Below the pieces are notes generated by a model. It did no database searches. It was not told the DNA's origin and saw only the letters and a program-made list of their open reading frames with translations. From a virus, in the IMG/VR virus record IMGVR_UViG_3300020731_000062, positions 1-29,460 of that record: a stretch of 29,460 nucleotides of DNA. One strand, given 5' to 3'. Positions 10,258 through 20,613 of the stretch are shown here, one piece after another. The translations under genes were made by a program, and so were the position numbers. The number at the start of each line of letters is the position of its first letter. Positions within the stretch are counted from its first letter, which is position 1.

Positions 10258-13200
10258 TTATCTCTGTTTCTGCGCATTAGAAACTTGATCATTAAAGGTT
10301 TTCATTATTTGATATTTTTGAGCCTCATACTCACGAATATCTTTTAATGGAACCTTATTTTTTAACATGTTCTTTTTGTTTTTATTCATTTCATCGATCA
10401 CGTTATTGAAATTTGACGCAGCATAATATAACTGGGCTTCTGGGTGGGCAGCCATATATTTGCTTGGGTCTTGACCAGACTTTTGAGTATTGATAATTTC
10501 ATTACCATATTTGTTCATTAGCGTAATGTTGCTGTAGAACTTGTCTTGAATGGCCGCTTGGCTCTTTGCGTCACCATAGAAACGTCCTGCAAGCGGGATT
10601 CTATAGCTGGGCACTGGCTCACTGGTAAAGGCGGATTTAGCCAATTCACCGGCCTTGATGACCTCGCGAGCAGCTCCTCCACCAATTTGACCTGCATAGT
10701 AGTCAATCTCATCCGCGGTTGGACTAATCTTACCCTTGGTGTAGTGGGTTCCAGGAGGTGAACTGACATAGTTTAAGAACTCTGCAATCCACTGGCTTAT
10801 TTGTGTTGAATTCTCACGGCTCCTCATGAATCCAGGTGTGGGTTTAAGAGCGGTATCTTCTTTAAAGATTGGACGCCCAAACGCATCCTTATTCATTGTT
10901 ACAGCAACGATTGGATCTATAGGCGTTGGAGATAACATCTGAGCAATAGTACCGCCACCCAATGGGTTGAATGAATCTAAAAACAGACCCAAGACTTGTG
11001 TTGCTGCATCAGTGATTGGTTTGCCACCGCTAATCAAATGGTTCTTGCCAAGGATGTATTCTGTTGCAATGCGTGCAACACCCGGCACCACGTTGTATCC
11101 AGGGGGCATCGGGAGGGTTAAATACTTCTTGTTGCCAATCGGAATGATGAAGTTTTTATCCCGAATATAGTCTGGCGGCTCATCAGCATCAAACCCAGCC
11201 GCGGCCATCCACAAAGCCTGGAGAACGCCAACAGCAAGACCGCCTGCGATGATTTTTCTTCCTGCTGGACCGTTTAATGTTTTACCAACAAGAACTGCAC
11301 CCTGTACAGCGGGGTTAAAGAACGCATATAGGGCTTGTAGCAGAGGACTGGCTTGGCCTTTGCGGTTAAAGTTGATGGTGACATTCTTGCCAAGACTTGC
11401 TGCACGCTCTTCGCCCAAACCCATATCAAGAGCGACCTTGAATACAGACAGACGAACGGCGTTCTCCATTGCATCGTTGTAGTCCGACAGCAGGTCAAAC
11501 ACATACCTTGCCTTTTTCATGGCGCCGCTTTGAGTCTCGTCAGCCCACAGTCTCTCTATAATGGTTGTGTCCTTGCCGCTATAGTTACCTTTTGCAAATG
11601 ACTCTCTGAAACCGGTCGTTCCACCAGCCCGACGGAATCGATCATAAAGAGCAACATAAGGCCCAGTGACTGCTGCATTTTTTCTGCTTGCTCGCTCGCT
11701 TTGCATGATGGCAAATATTGCTGGAAACACATGTTTGGCAACTTCTTTTTGTTTGCCAGCCAACGGAGTGTTAGTCAAGTTGAATGCGGCACCAAAAGAA
11801 TCGCGCGTAAAGTTGATAACACCAAACACTGGATTAAACTGTGTATTAACAGACGCGATCCAACGCGTTATTTGCGCTGATGTACCCAGCAGGCCACCAA
11901 GGGTCTGGGCATCCAGGTTTGACATCGCCTGGGCCATTCTGATGGCTTTGGGATCCTTTGTATTGAAGAAGATGTAGCGGTCTTTGCCGTTGATCCTGAC
12001 AGGAAACACATTAGGACTGCTTCTGAGGCCTGCATTAATGGTGTACCGAACCTGACCAGTCAAAGGATCGATGCTGGGAGTCTTTGGTTCTTGGATGAAG
12101 TTCTGTGCAGTGGAGATGGGCAGACCCATCGAAACAAGCTCTTGATACAAAGCTGCTTTGTTCTTGATTGCATCAGGATTGACCGGTAACCAAAAGTCTG
12201 GATTGGGATTCTTTAGGGCCATGCCATACAGCGCACGACCAATCCTGGCTTTCTCAGAACGAATGATGGCACTCTCACGCTGGATGGCAATGTTGGCAAG
12301 AATGTCTACCACGGACTTTGTCGAGCCGTAGGCGCGCTTGGATGCGCTTCCTTTGACCTGGAAACCTTTACCCAAGCCAACACCATGATGCATGAAGTCA
12401 AGCTCTTCTTGATCCCTCATGAGTGGGATGTAGTGCTTGTAGGCTTGGTTCCAGTTGTCAATCGTCGCCTGAGTCTCGAGACCGCGGTCAACAAGAATCT
12501 TTTGCGTGCCCTTGATGATGTCGTCTACCTTGGCGGCAATCTTTGCGAGTTCAGCCGCTTTTGTTGGATCAAGATTTTTAAAGTAATCTTTGGCCGCCTG
12601 AGTGCCAATACCGGAGCCAGGCTCGTTATCAACATCCGCAAACCTGGGGTTGATCTGCGCAATAGCATCATTACGCTCTTCGGCGTGGCGGTTGTGTAAA
12701 TACTGCTCTAGATCATCGATACTAAGCTTGGCGCTTATTAAATCCTTGACGACGGGACTCAAGTCATTCTTGAGGAAGTCTTTGATCTCATTGGCTGTCC
12801 TGCCGTGATAGAGTTCTTCCTTCATGTACGCATCAAACGCGTCATCAATCAAGCCGGAATTCTTGGTAATCGCAGCTTGGACTTGCCTTGTATCAACGTG
12901 TTTGTCGTAAATTTTATAGTCAAGCGTGTTAATTAGATGGCCAAGCTTGGTCTCGGGCGCGAGATCCCAGGTCTTCTGTGGTGCGGGCCCTCCAAACACA
13001 TTCCTCTTGCTCGGGGGGCCTGGCGGGAACATATTGCCTTGTCGGCCTAGAGGAGCGCCTCCACCTCCTTGATTGACTTGGCCTTGCTGACCAGCTTGTC
13101 CAGCTCCTGGTAGAGGGAATAGGCTTCCTTGTTGCCCTCCTGTTGGTACAACTGAAGGTTGGTTGACACCCACGCCTTGAGCTGTTCCAGGTGCTTTGGA

Positions 13201-16200
13201 GGCTGAGGACTTGCCGTAATCTTCAAAAGACTTTGAAGTGTTTTGTGTAGTTGATTTTCCATATGCTTCCCTCATTGCAGTAAATGCAGACTCATTTCTT
13301 ACCAAAATGTCCATGAGGGCATCTCGGTAATAGTCCATCATACTTGAATCAGCAAGATAATTAGCGACTTTAATCATCTCCCCGTTGTGTTCAACGCCAT
13401 GACTCATGCTGCCCGTGTGAGCAATCTCATGGATCATCGTGTTGAGAATAGTCTCTCTGACACCAGCCAGTGTTTTTGCGCCAAAATTATAGAATGGATT
13501 AACAAATACACCCTTGTATGGGACTTTGATATGTACGCCACCGTATTTTTTATCAATAGAAACACCACCAAAAAAGAGGTTTTCTGGTTTTAATACATCG
13601 TATGAGTAAAGCCCGCTATCGGCTAGATTTTCTTTCATCTCAACCAACAATGTGCCTAGCTCTGCAAAGAATTTCTCTGGGTCTCCGTAAGGTCTACCAA
13701 CTTCAAGGTAGTCTACGTTTGTGTTGTTATGGAAAATAGGCAGCTTGGGGTCTTGACTCATGTTAACCATGAAGTCAGCCATCACGGGAGCTTCTTTTTC
13801 AGCTGTAAAAGTTGATTCTTTTTTGTTATCTTTTGGCTTTACCAAATCCTCGCCAGTTTTTGTTTTGACAAATCCATCACTAACAAAAATTTCTCGTGGA
13901 ACTGGAGGCAACTCAAATTTATTCTCGGCCCCAGCATTTCTGGTGTCAAAAGCCTTTTTTAGTTTCTTAGATGCATCGGCAATTTCAGAGCCAACTTCGA
14001 GGCGTGGCATTGAAACAATACCCTTGAAGTTTTCTTGCAAGTCTTTGGCCTCATTGCCCCTCGCCACTTGTTTTAAATACTCACCAAGAGACTTGATGTC
14101 CTCATCAATACGTCCTTTAAAGCGTTCACGACTGTTCTCAAACGGATAGTCTGGGTGTTTTGCATCTACATCAGGCTTGACGTTGATAAGAATATCGTAA
14201 GGGATGATTTCGGATTGACTTAAAGGAAAGTCGTGTCTAAATTGGTAAACACCGCTAGACAATACCTTGTGGTTTGGTCTATTGCTGTATCCTGAAGATT
14301 CTTTTCTATCAACGCCAAAATAAACATCAGCATCTCCCCACGAGAAATGCACCGTCGTGAGCTTGGGCATCTTCTTGTCGTCAAAATTAACCCCAACAGG
14401 CAGCGTCTCTTTGTTGCCGTTGAAATCAACAGTTACTTCTACAGGACCAACAAGAGGTTGTTTTAATGCATCAATAGAATCCTTGCTATAAGGGAACCAA
14501 ATATCTTTTTGATCGCCGGTTTTGGGATCTGTATATTTCTCTGGTATCGTGACTGTTACCGATGTACCGTGTTCTGTTGAGGGCGCTTTGGTTTTGTTGA
14601 TATCAAACTTACTGTCAGCAATTGCCCGGGAGTCGGTATCCACAGTAGTTCTAATGCCATCTCTAACAGTATCGAGCTTGAGTCTTTCCGAGCCCATCAT
14701 AAAGCCCATCTTGGCCAGACCCAATCCACCGCTTCGTTCTTTAGGATCGAGATCAGATTTATCAGACCCGGCCACAGTAAAGAATGCATCTTTTACAATG
14801 CTGGGCGTCATACCGCGGGCGTTATCTGTAACGGTGATTGTCCTGTCTTTTTGATTGAGAACAATATTGATCTTGCCCACTTTGACCAGTCCCAACTTGA
14901 CCGCCGCTTTGGACGCATCAAAAGCGTTTTGGAGCAATTCTTTTACAGACACGTCTGCTATGTTGGCCGCATACAGATTGCCGCCCAAAAGCTTAATTAG
15001 GCCTCCCATGTCTGCGTTTAGCTTACCCTTCTCTGTACCGGTCTGTTTGTCGGATGCTTTGGAGGCGGCAACCTTGGGCTCTGCGCCAGGTCTAAAGTTA
15101 AATGTTAATGTTTTTGCAGGCACACGCTGATATGCTTTTGGGTTTTTAGCGTTATCTGGTTTAAATCTAACGTAGTCACCCTCAACACCCAACACTATTC
15201 CTGGGACGCTGCCCATGCTTGCATGATCACCGGGCTGAAACTCTTGAGACTTTTGTTCAACAACATCATGTATTTTGTCATTCAAAGCCTCCATCTCGGC
15301 AGGTTTAGCCTCAACTTTTGGCTGGCCAAATAAATCCTCTTGGCCTTTGGCGGCAGCAGTGTCGGCAGGACGATTACTTCCTGTCAAAGTAAATTCACCG
15401 ACACCTTCGTCGGCCTTGGCTTTAGCCTCCGCCTCTCTCTCGGTTTTTAGACGGTCTTCTTTGGCGCGCTCTGCTGCTCGGACTTCATCTGGTGTTTGAC
15501 CGGTAAGTGCCAATTCTGCTTTACCTGGCTCAATAGCTCTATTCTCGTCTTCGGGCTCAATGACCGTATCAGCGAGGTCAGCTTCTCTTTGTTCATTAAA
15601 GGCTTCTTCAAGGAGGAGGTTGACATCTTTTAACTCCAGTTGTTGTTTGATTTGATCTTCTAACTCTTTAATATTGCCGCGCAAATCTTCTATTTGACTG
15701 GTGATCTTTTCTAATTCTTGCTCGGCATCAAACGTCATGTAATTATATTGGCGCAATCTTTCTTTAATATATTCCGCAGACTCTTTGTCATCAAAATTTG
15801 GTGCATCATGACGCATATCATTGGGTAAATATGCATCAAGTCTTCCGCTTAAAACAATATCAGACAAGCTTTGTCCGCCACTTTTGCTTTTTAATTTTGT
15901 AAATCTATCTTCTAAACTGATATCTCTAACGTCGGCAGCAGTTAAATCCCCCTTCAAGGCACCAAATAGACCAGTTGTTTTAACTTGCCTTCTGGCCATC
16001 TCAGCATATTCTAAATCCTTGTTGAGTTTTTCAAGATACAACTCATCTTCGGTTTTATTTGTCAGCTCCAGAGGAGGTGGAGTTTTTTTAACTCTAGTTT
16101 TTGTTGAAGTAATTAGTTTCTTTGCAGCCTTTATTGATTTATCGTGTTCAATCAAAGCCTTTTTCAATTCAGCATTGGCTTTTTGTATGGCCCTATTTTG

Positions 16201-19200
16201 CTCACCAGGCGTCATCTTGTTGTTCCTGGCCATCTCATCAACAGCAACCTGACCTTTGTCTTTTAATATATCTGCGGTGCTATTTAAATCATCAATTGCT
16301 TTTTGATGTGCGTCCGGATCTTTTGCTGTTGGCATGGACTCAGTTAATTGATTAACCAAATCATTTGATCTATTGATACCATCAACCGCGGGTTGCGCAA
16401 GTTTTTCTAATATGGGCGCCGGGGTTAACTTCGACTTGCCAACTTTAATTTTTGGTTCTATAGCGGCAGTTGGCTTTTCTTCTTCTGCCTTGGGTTCTTC
16501 TGGTGGTAATTTCTCTTCAACTTTTGGAACGACCTGCTCTTCTTTTTTGACTTCAGTAGGCTCATTAAACTTAGCGGCTTTTTCTGCTTGTTCTTTGGCA
16601 AAGTCTTTTGCTTTTGTTTCGGCCTCTTCCCCAAATGTTTTTGTAGGAAATGCTCTAGCTGAACCATTTACATATTTGCCTGCATCATTGTCAAACAAAT
16701 TGGCCACAAAGCCTGTAGGAGTTTTTAACACATGATAGTCGGTATTTTCTCCCATTGGAAAACTTGCCACTTGCTCAACATTGGGTGGTAATTTAGGGGT
16801 CTTTTTATCCTCAGACTTTGGCGCTTCAGCAGGGACAAGTGGTTTAATAGATTTATTAAAGTCGTCTATTTGTTTTTGATCAATTCCTATATCGGCAAGC
16901 TCTGTAAAAAATTCTTTTTTAATGCCGCCATGTTCTTTTATTGAATCCAAAAGAACTTCTTTAATATTGCTCTTTGCATCTTCAGGATTCATTTCTTGAA
17001 GATCTGGTTCTTTCTTTACACCATGCTCATATATTTTATTGGCAAAATCATTAACGTGGTCTTCTAGTGTTTTCTTGGGCTTAATAACTTCAACTGTCGT
17101 TGTATGAGGCGTTAATGTTCCGTCTGGTTTTATCCCGCCAGCATCTGAAAATTCTTGTTCTGCAATTTTTTCAAATGGAATGCCAGCTTTGTACGCTTCA
17201 GATGCGCGAGGCGTCAATTCAATTATGTTTCCCGATACAGGTACAAATGATAATTTGCCAGTTACATTATCTGCAATTATTTTTCCGTTAAGAACATCAC
17301 CTTCGTCTTCTGCAAGATAAGAATTTTTGATTGCAAGATTTGGAGATGTAGTGGAAGATTGAGAAACAGTTCCATTACGCAAAACAACTGAGTGTGTATT
17401 GTTGGCATCATCTGTTTTCTTTAATACCTCAGTGCCAGGCTGTAGATTTTTTCTTTCAACTTTTTCCCAACCAGTTGCATCAAATGCAACATCATTTGGT
17501 TTTACTTCTTCTTTTTTAGCTCCAGTCAACTCATCCAGCATAGCTTGAGTGTCTTGGCTATTAGATGGAGGAGCAACATCTCCTTCTTTTGGCTCTTGCA
17601 AAACTTTCTCGGCGGCTTCCTGTTTTTCAATGTTTGCAGCCGTTAAAGGCGGTCTCTGCACCTCTTCTGGAGCAAACTGAGCATATGCATACGAGTTGGG
17701 ATTTAAACGCGCTACAACGTCTTTATTGATGCCCTCTTGTGTAAATTCAGCATTGGCAACATCTTTTTTGATGGCATTTGCAACAGCAAGGTTGCGGCCA
17801 AACTCAGTTTTCTCTAACTGTCTTTGGGCTGCTTGCGTACCCTTTGTGGCTCCAATAGCAGCGCCAGCGGTAGCGCCAGATTGAATAATTGTTTGCCTTA
17901 AAGTCTCTGCAAGCTGTTCGTAAAGGCCACCTAAGCTTGGATTTTTGTTTGTGCCTATTCCTGGCAATATATCAATTCCATACTGGGTGGCAGTTGTTGC
18001 AAGCTCAGTAGGAAGCTCGTGAGCAATTGCATTCATAAAATAGGCGGCAACGTCATTTGCAGTAACTGGCTTTTTGTTCGGGGCTTCTTTGAACAATGTT
18101 TTCAATCCAGCCAATGACTTGGGCATACCAAACTGCTCAAACATAACTTCTGCGGCCGCTTGCAAACCAGCTCTTGCTGATGCTGCTACCGGGTCAAGAC
18201 CAGCTTGCCTGCCTTCGCCATAAGCTTGGCCATACTGCTGAACGCCAGCAAATGCCAACATTGGTGCGGCAGTTCCGGTAATTGTTCCAATCGCCATAAC
18301 TGGAGCTTGAGTAGCAAGTGTGGCAATTGCATGTTGAGCTGACTTTTCAAATAGGCTTGGTCCTGTTGGTACATTAGCACCCTTCTCGGATTCAACCCTT
18401 TGAGCGCCCATTAGATCTTTGGACATTTGGGCATCGCCAATCAGGTCGGCATAATTTTGCATCAAGCCCATGCCTGTTTGCGCAAGCTGTGATTTAGCTT
18501 CAGCGCCAACTCGAGTTAAAAATCCGGCTCCCTCAAGTTCTTTTGCCTGCTCCTGGACAGCTTTATCGGCTTGTTCACCAACAATATCAGGAGTCAATTG
18601 CTGAAGATCAGGTCGCATGACGCCGCGCTCTGCTTGCACTTGAGCCAATGTTCTAGCGGTCTCTGGATTTGCGCCCTGGTCTATAAAGCGATTTGTTTGT
18701 GTTTCAACTCTGGAGTCTGTAGCAAACTTTGCTTTTTCAGGCTGCAAGTCCATTGCTTTGTAGCGGTCAGCAATGATTTTTGCCGCCCTACCGCCAACAG
18801 TATTTTCTTGCTGAGTCAGTCTATCAATTGTTTGTTGCCTTTTATCTGGATCCATTACATCCAAATTTTTTTGCATACTTGCAACAAATTTTGGATTTAA
18901 TCCTTGCAGGTTTTCTTGCGGCAGTTGAACTCCAGACAATACGCTTTGGTATTCTGGCTTTTGAACATTGGCTATGGCAGACGCAAAATCATCCCCCGTA
19001 GGGTTGCCCAGACTTGGTTCTGGCGCTTCTTGGGTGGGTTGCGCTGGTACTTTTACCAGTTGCTGGTCTGGCACGGAAGGTGCTTTTTCATTTGCAGGCG
19101 TTTCTTTAGGCAATAAATTCTGCAAATTGCTAGAAATCAATTGCATCGCTTGATCAGGCGTTGTGCCTTCAGGAACCTCAAAACGCCCTATGCGTCCATC

Positions 19201-19227
19201 GGGCAATTCAAATCTTGCGATTGGCAT
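10258..19227 (-). CDS. Giant polyvalent virion protein (GHKL ATPase, metzincin-like protease, LPD38)
   Basis: This 2,989-residue protein is probably packaged and ejected with the DNA. It starts MPIARFELPDGRIGRFEVPE, behind AAGGATAAGCC. Regions: glycine/alanine-rich, membrane-active-looking helices at about 285-460; charged coiled-coil linkers at 500-1330, with an SH3-like segment near 1340 (PGIVLGVEGDYVRF); a GHKL ATPase at about 1400-1570 with N-box ELLQNAFDAS (Glu1430, Asn1434), DNARGM (Asp1468), GGLGL (1500-1504) and HGTSVTV (1553-1559); the zinc-protease motif HEIAHTGSMSH (His1933, Glu1934, His1937, His1943); a Gly/Pro/Gln linker at about 2000-2075; and an LPD38-type C-terminal region (VINFTRDSFG at 2470, NFNRKG at 2619, hydrophobic helix near 2658-2679). 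Polyvalent proteins are proposed to protect incoming DNA or manipulate the host. No single enzymatic role is proven here. Confidence 0.85.
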   Translation of the reverse strand: MPIARFELPDGRIGRFEVPEGTTPDQAMQLISSNLQNLLPKETPANEKAPSVPDQQLVKVPAQPTQEAPEPSLGNPTGDDFASAIANVQKPEYQSVLSGVQLPQENLQGLNPKFVASMQKNLDVMDPDKRQQTIDRLTQQENTVGGRAAKIIADRYKAMDLQPEKAKFATDSRVETQTNRFIDQGANPETARTLAQVQAERGVMRPDLQQLTPDIVGEQADKAVQEQAKELEGAGFLTRVGAEAKSQLAQTGMGLMQNYADLIGDAQMSKDLMGAQRVESEKGANVPTGPSLFEKSAQHAIATLATQAPVMAIGTITGTAAPMLAFAGVQQYGQAYGEGRQAGLDPVAASARAGLQAAAEVMFEQFGMPKSLAGLKTLFKEAPNKKPVTANDVAAYFMNAIAHELPTELATTATQYGIDILPGIGTNKNPSLGGLYEQLAETLRQTIIQSGATAGAAIGATKGTQAAQRQLEKTEFGRNLAVANAIKKDVANAEFTQEGINKDVVARLNPNSYAYAQFAPEEVQRPPLTAANIEKQEAAEKVLQEPKEGDVAPPSNSQDTQAMLDELTGAKKEEVKPNDVAFDATGWEKVERKNLQPGTEVLKKTDDANNTHSVVLRNGTVSQSSTTSPNLAIKNSYLAEDEGDVLNGKIIADNVTGKLSFVPVSGNIIELTPRASEAYKAGIPFEKIAEQEFSDAGGIKPDGTLTPHTTTVEVIKPKKTLEDHVNDFANKIYEHGVKKEPDLQEMNPEDAKSNIKEVLLDSIKEHGGIKKEFFTELADIGIDQKQIDDFNKSIKPLVPAEAPKSEDKKTPKLPPNVEQVASFPMGENTDYHVLKTPTGFVANLFDNDAGKYVNGSARAFPTKTFGEEAETKAKDFAKEQAEKAAKFNEPTEVKKEEQVVPKVEEKLPPEEPKAEEEKPTAAIEPKIKVGKSKLTPAPILEKLAQPAVDGINRSNDLVNQLTESMPTAKDPDAHQKAIDDLNSTADILKDKGQVAVDEMARNNKMTPGEQNRAIQKANAELKKALIEHDKSIKAAKKLITSTKTRVKKTPPPLELTNKTEDELYLEKLNKDLEYAEMARRQVKTTGLFGALKGDLTAADVRDISLEDRFTKLKSKSGGQSLSDIVLSGRLDAYLPNDMRHDAPNFDDKESAEYIKERLRQYNYMTFDAEQELEKITSQIEDLRGNIKELEDQIKQQLELKDVNLLLEEAFNEQREADLADTVIEPEDENRAIEPGKAELALTGQTPDEVRAAERAKEDRLKTEREAEAKAKADEGVGEFTLTGSNRPADTAAAKGQEDLFGQPKVEAKPAEMEALNDKIHDVVEQKSQEFQPGDHASMGSVPGIVLGVEGDYVRFKPDNAKNPKAYQRVPAKTLTFNFRPGAEPKVAASKASDKQTGTEKGKLNADMGGLIKLLGGNLYAANIADVSVKELLQNAFDASKAAVKLGLVKVGKINIVLNQKDRTITVTDNARGMTPSIVKDAFFTVAGSDKSDLDPKERSGGLGLAKMGFMMGSERLKLDTVRDGIRTTVDTDSRAIADSKFDINKTKAPSTEHGTSVTVTIPEKYTDPKTGDQKDIWFPYSKDSIDALKQPLVGPVEVTVDFNGNKETLPVGVNFDDKKMPKLTTVHFSWGDADVYFGVDRKESSGYSNRPNHKVLSSGVYQFRHDFPLSQSEIIPYDILINVKPDVDAKHPDYPFENSRERFKGRIDEDIKSLGEYLKQVARGNEAKDLQENFKGIVSMPRLEVGSEIADASKKLKKAFDTRNAGAENKFELPPVPREIFVSDGFVKTKTGEDLVKPKDNKKESTFTAEKEAPVMADFMVNMSQDPKLPIFHNNTNVDYLEVGRPYGDPEKFFAELGTLLVEMKENLADSGLYSYDVLKPENLFFGGVSIDKKYGGVHIKVPYKGVFVNPFYNFGAKTLAGVRETILNTMIHEIAHTGSMSHGVEHNGEMIKVANYLADSSMMDYYRDALMDILVRNESAFTAMREAYGKSTTQNTSKSFEDYGKSSASKAPGTAQGVGVNQPSVVPTGGQQGSLFPLPGAGQAGQQGQVNQGGGGAPLGRQGNMFPPGPPSKRNVFGGPAPQKTWDLAPETKLGHLINTLDYKIYDKHVDTRQVQAAITKNSGLIDDAFDAYMKEELYHGRTANEIKDFLKNDLSPVVKDLISAKLSIDDLEQYLHNRHAEERNDAIAQINPRFADVDNEPGSGIGTQAAKDYFKNLDPTKAAELAKIAAKVDDIIKGTQKILVDRGLETQATIDNWNQAYKHYIPLMRDQEELDFMHHGVGLGKGFQVKGSASKRAYGSTKSVVDILANIAIQRESAIIRSEKARIGRALYGMALKNPNPDFWLPVNPDAIKNKAALYQELVSMGLPISTAQNFIQEPKTPSIDPLTGQVRYTINAGLRSSPNVFPVRINGKDRYIFFNTKDPKAIRMAQAMSNLDAQTLGGLLGTSAQITRWIASVNTQFNPVFGVINFTRDSFGAAFNLTNTPLAGKQKEVAKHVFPAIFAIMQSERASRKNAAVTGPYVALYDRFRRAGGTTGFRESFAKGNYSGKDTTIIERLWADETQSGAMKKARYVFDLLSDYNDAMENAVRLSVFKVALDMGLGEERAASLGKNVTINFNRKGQASPLLQALYAFFNPAVQGAVLVGKTLNGPAGRKIIAGGLAVGVLQALWMAAAGFDADEPPDYIRDKNFIIPIGNKKYLTLPMPPGYNVVPGVARIATEYILGKNHLISGGKPITDAATQVLGLFLDSFNPLGGGTIAQMLSPTPIDPIVAVTMNKDAFGRPIFKEDTALKPTPGFMRSRENSTQISQWIAEFLNYVSSPPGTHYTKGKISPTADEIDYYAGQIGGGAAREVIKAGELAKSAFTSEPVPSYRIPLAGRFYGDAKSQAAIQDKFYSNITLMNKYGNEIINTQKSGQDPSKYMAAHPEAQLYYAASNFNNVIDEMNKNKKNMLKNKVPLKDIREYEAQKYQIMKTFNDQVSNAQKQR

Positions 19228-19236
19228 GGCTTATCC

Positions 19237-20613
19237 TTATTGTTCAAAGCCTAGAAATTTTACCCCAGGAGTCGTCTTTAATGCAGGTGGAACTGGCGCT
19301 CCTTCAGGCGATGTTGCCAAAGATCGTGTGGGCGCAGGACTAGACGGTCCGCCAAGCCATGACGGTAAATTCCACCCATCGTCTTGATTTTGAGATGCAT
19401 CAAATGTTGGAACTGGCGCAGCGGGAACATCAAGTCCATATTTATTATAGGCAGCAACCCTATTTCTATGAATCATTACATCATATTTATCAAACATCTC
19501 TGTTCCAGGAGGGTAATTGGCTTGCGCTTTTTTCAGTGCAGAGTTTGCGCTTTCAGCTTCAAGTTCAGCAAAATGCATGTCCTTTTGAGTTTTCAAGTCT
19601 GCTTTACTGGGCAGAGAGACCGCTCTAGCTTCATTAAGCGCTGCTTCAGATTGATAATAAGGCAATATTGCATTAACTTTTGCCTGGTTAATTTTGTTCC
19701 CTTCTTGTTCGAAGGCAAGTTTAGCTTTTTCAGCCTGTGATGAATTAAGCAACTGCAATCCAGACATACGAAGATGCTGGGCGGTCGAGGCTTGTGTAAA
19801 AGCGGAATTTTGAAGCGCTTGAGCGTCTTTAACATCTCCTTTAAGCGCTGAATTCTTTGCTTGTTCCGCCATAAATTGCGAGTGATCGAGCAAGTCTTGT
19901 GAGTCTTGAATAGATTTTTTACCAGCCAAATAGGCAGCTACACCCTCTTGTCCGCCTTTTGCTATGTTTGTAAGACCGTAAGGAGAGGTTCCGCCCATCA
20001 TTGAAAGACCAGCTTGCAACAGCGCCATGTTGGTATTGCTACCCTTTCTTTCCTCAATATCAGCTTGTTTGCCTCTTAATTTCTCAATATAGGGATCAAA
20101 CAAAGCAGCAGTTTTGGTTTGTTCTGGAGCTGCCGCAATTTCAGATGCAGACTGCAATGCTTGCGAGCGCGCAATAACATCTTCTGGTGATATTTGGCTG
20201 GGTATATTTGCTTCAGTTAAACCTGTGTACCCATAAGCCGGCTGAACAAGACCTTTGTCTGCATAATGCTGTTCGCCAGTAATACCGCCACCAGCCATGC
20301 CTTGCATGTTCTGAGCTGGTAATGCACCAATCCCTTGTTCTTCAGGCAACTGTCCAACTTGTTGACCCTGTTGTGGCACTTGAGGCGCCTGCTGGGGCAT
20401 CATCTGGGCTAAGTCTTGTTGGACTACAGGAGGAGGCATTTGACCCGATTGGCGAGCCATAGCTTCTGATCGCATACTTTTGCGGTCTTGGCTTTCCTGA
20501 AATGCAAGAGGGAAGATGTACGGATCGTTAGCATGCATCTTGGCATACTGCGCCAACTGTACATCGGACATTCTCCGAAGATTAGAACTAATACTTTGCG
20601 GTGCAATAGACAT
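19237..20613 (-). CDS. Internal virion/ejection-type structural protein
   Basis: This 458-residue protein begins MSIAPQSISSNLRRMSDVQL. Residues 55-110 are Pro/Gln/Met-rich (PQQAPQVPQQGQQVGQLPEE), followed by the MAGGGITGEQ motif seen in many phage virion proteins. Residues 135-370 are long helices rich in Ala, Gln and Lys (SQFMAEQAKNSALKGDVKDA), and the tail is Pro-rich. The composition and position directly before the giant polyvalent gene suggest an internal or ejected particle protein. Its start overlaps the stop of the next upstream gene as TAATG. No enzymatic motif. Confidence 0.7.
   Translation of the reverse strand: MSIAPQSISSNLRRMSDVQLAQYAKMHANDPYIFPLAFQESQDRKSMRSEAMARQSGQMPPPVVQQDLAQMMPQQAPQVPQQGQQVGQLPEEQGIGALPAQNMQGMAGGGITGEQHYADKGLVQPAYGYTGLTEANIPSQISPEDVIARSQALQSASEIAAAPEQTKTAALFDPYIEKLRGKQADIEERKGSNTNMALLQAGLSMMGGTSPYGLTNIAKGGQEGVAAYLAGKKSIQDSQDLLDHSQFMAEQAKNSALKGDVKDAQALQNSAFTQASTAQHLRMSGLQLLNSSQAEKAKLAFEQEGNKINQAKVNAILPYYQSEAALNEARAVSLPSKADLKTQKDMHFAELEAESANSALKKAQANYPPGTEMFDKYDVMIHRNRVAAYNKYGLDVPAAPVPTFDASQNQDDGWNLPSWLGGPSSPAPTRSLATSPEGAPVPPALKTTPGVKFLGFEQ

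Noticed and set aside
10249-10265. Bidirectional terminator between the convergent operons
   Set aside because: Only a 5-pair AGAGA/TCTCT stem without a T-run on either strand; too weak to call.
13047-13262. Minus-strand open frame inside the giant gene
   Set aside because: It is out of frame with the 2,989-codon gene in a Gly/Gln-rich linker; a shadow frame without its own start signals.
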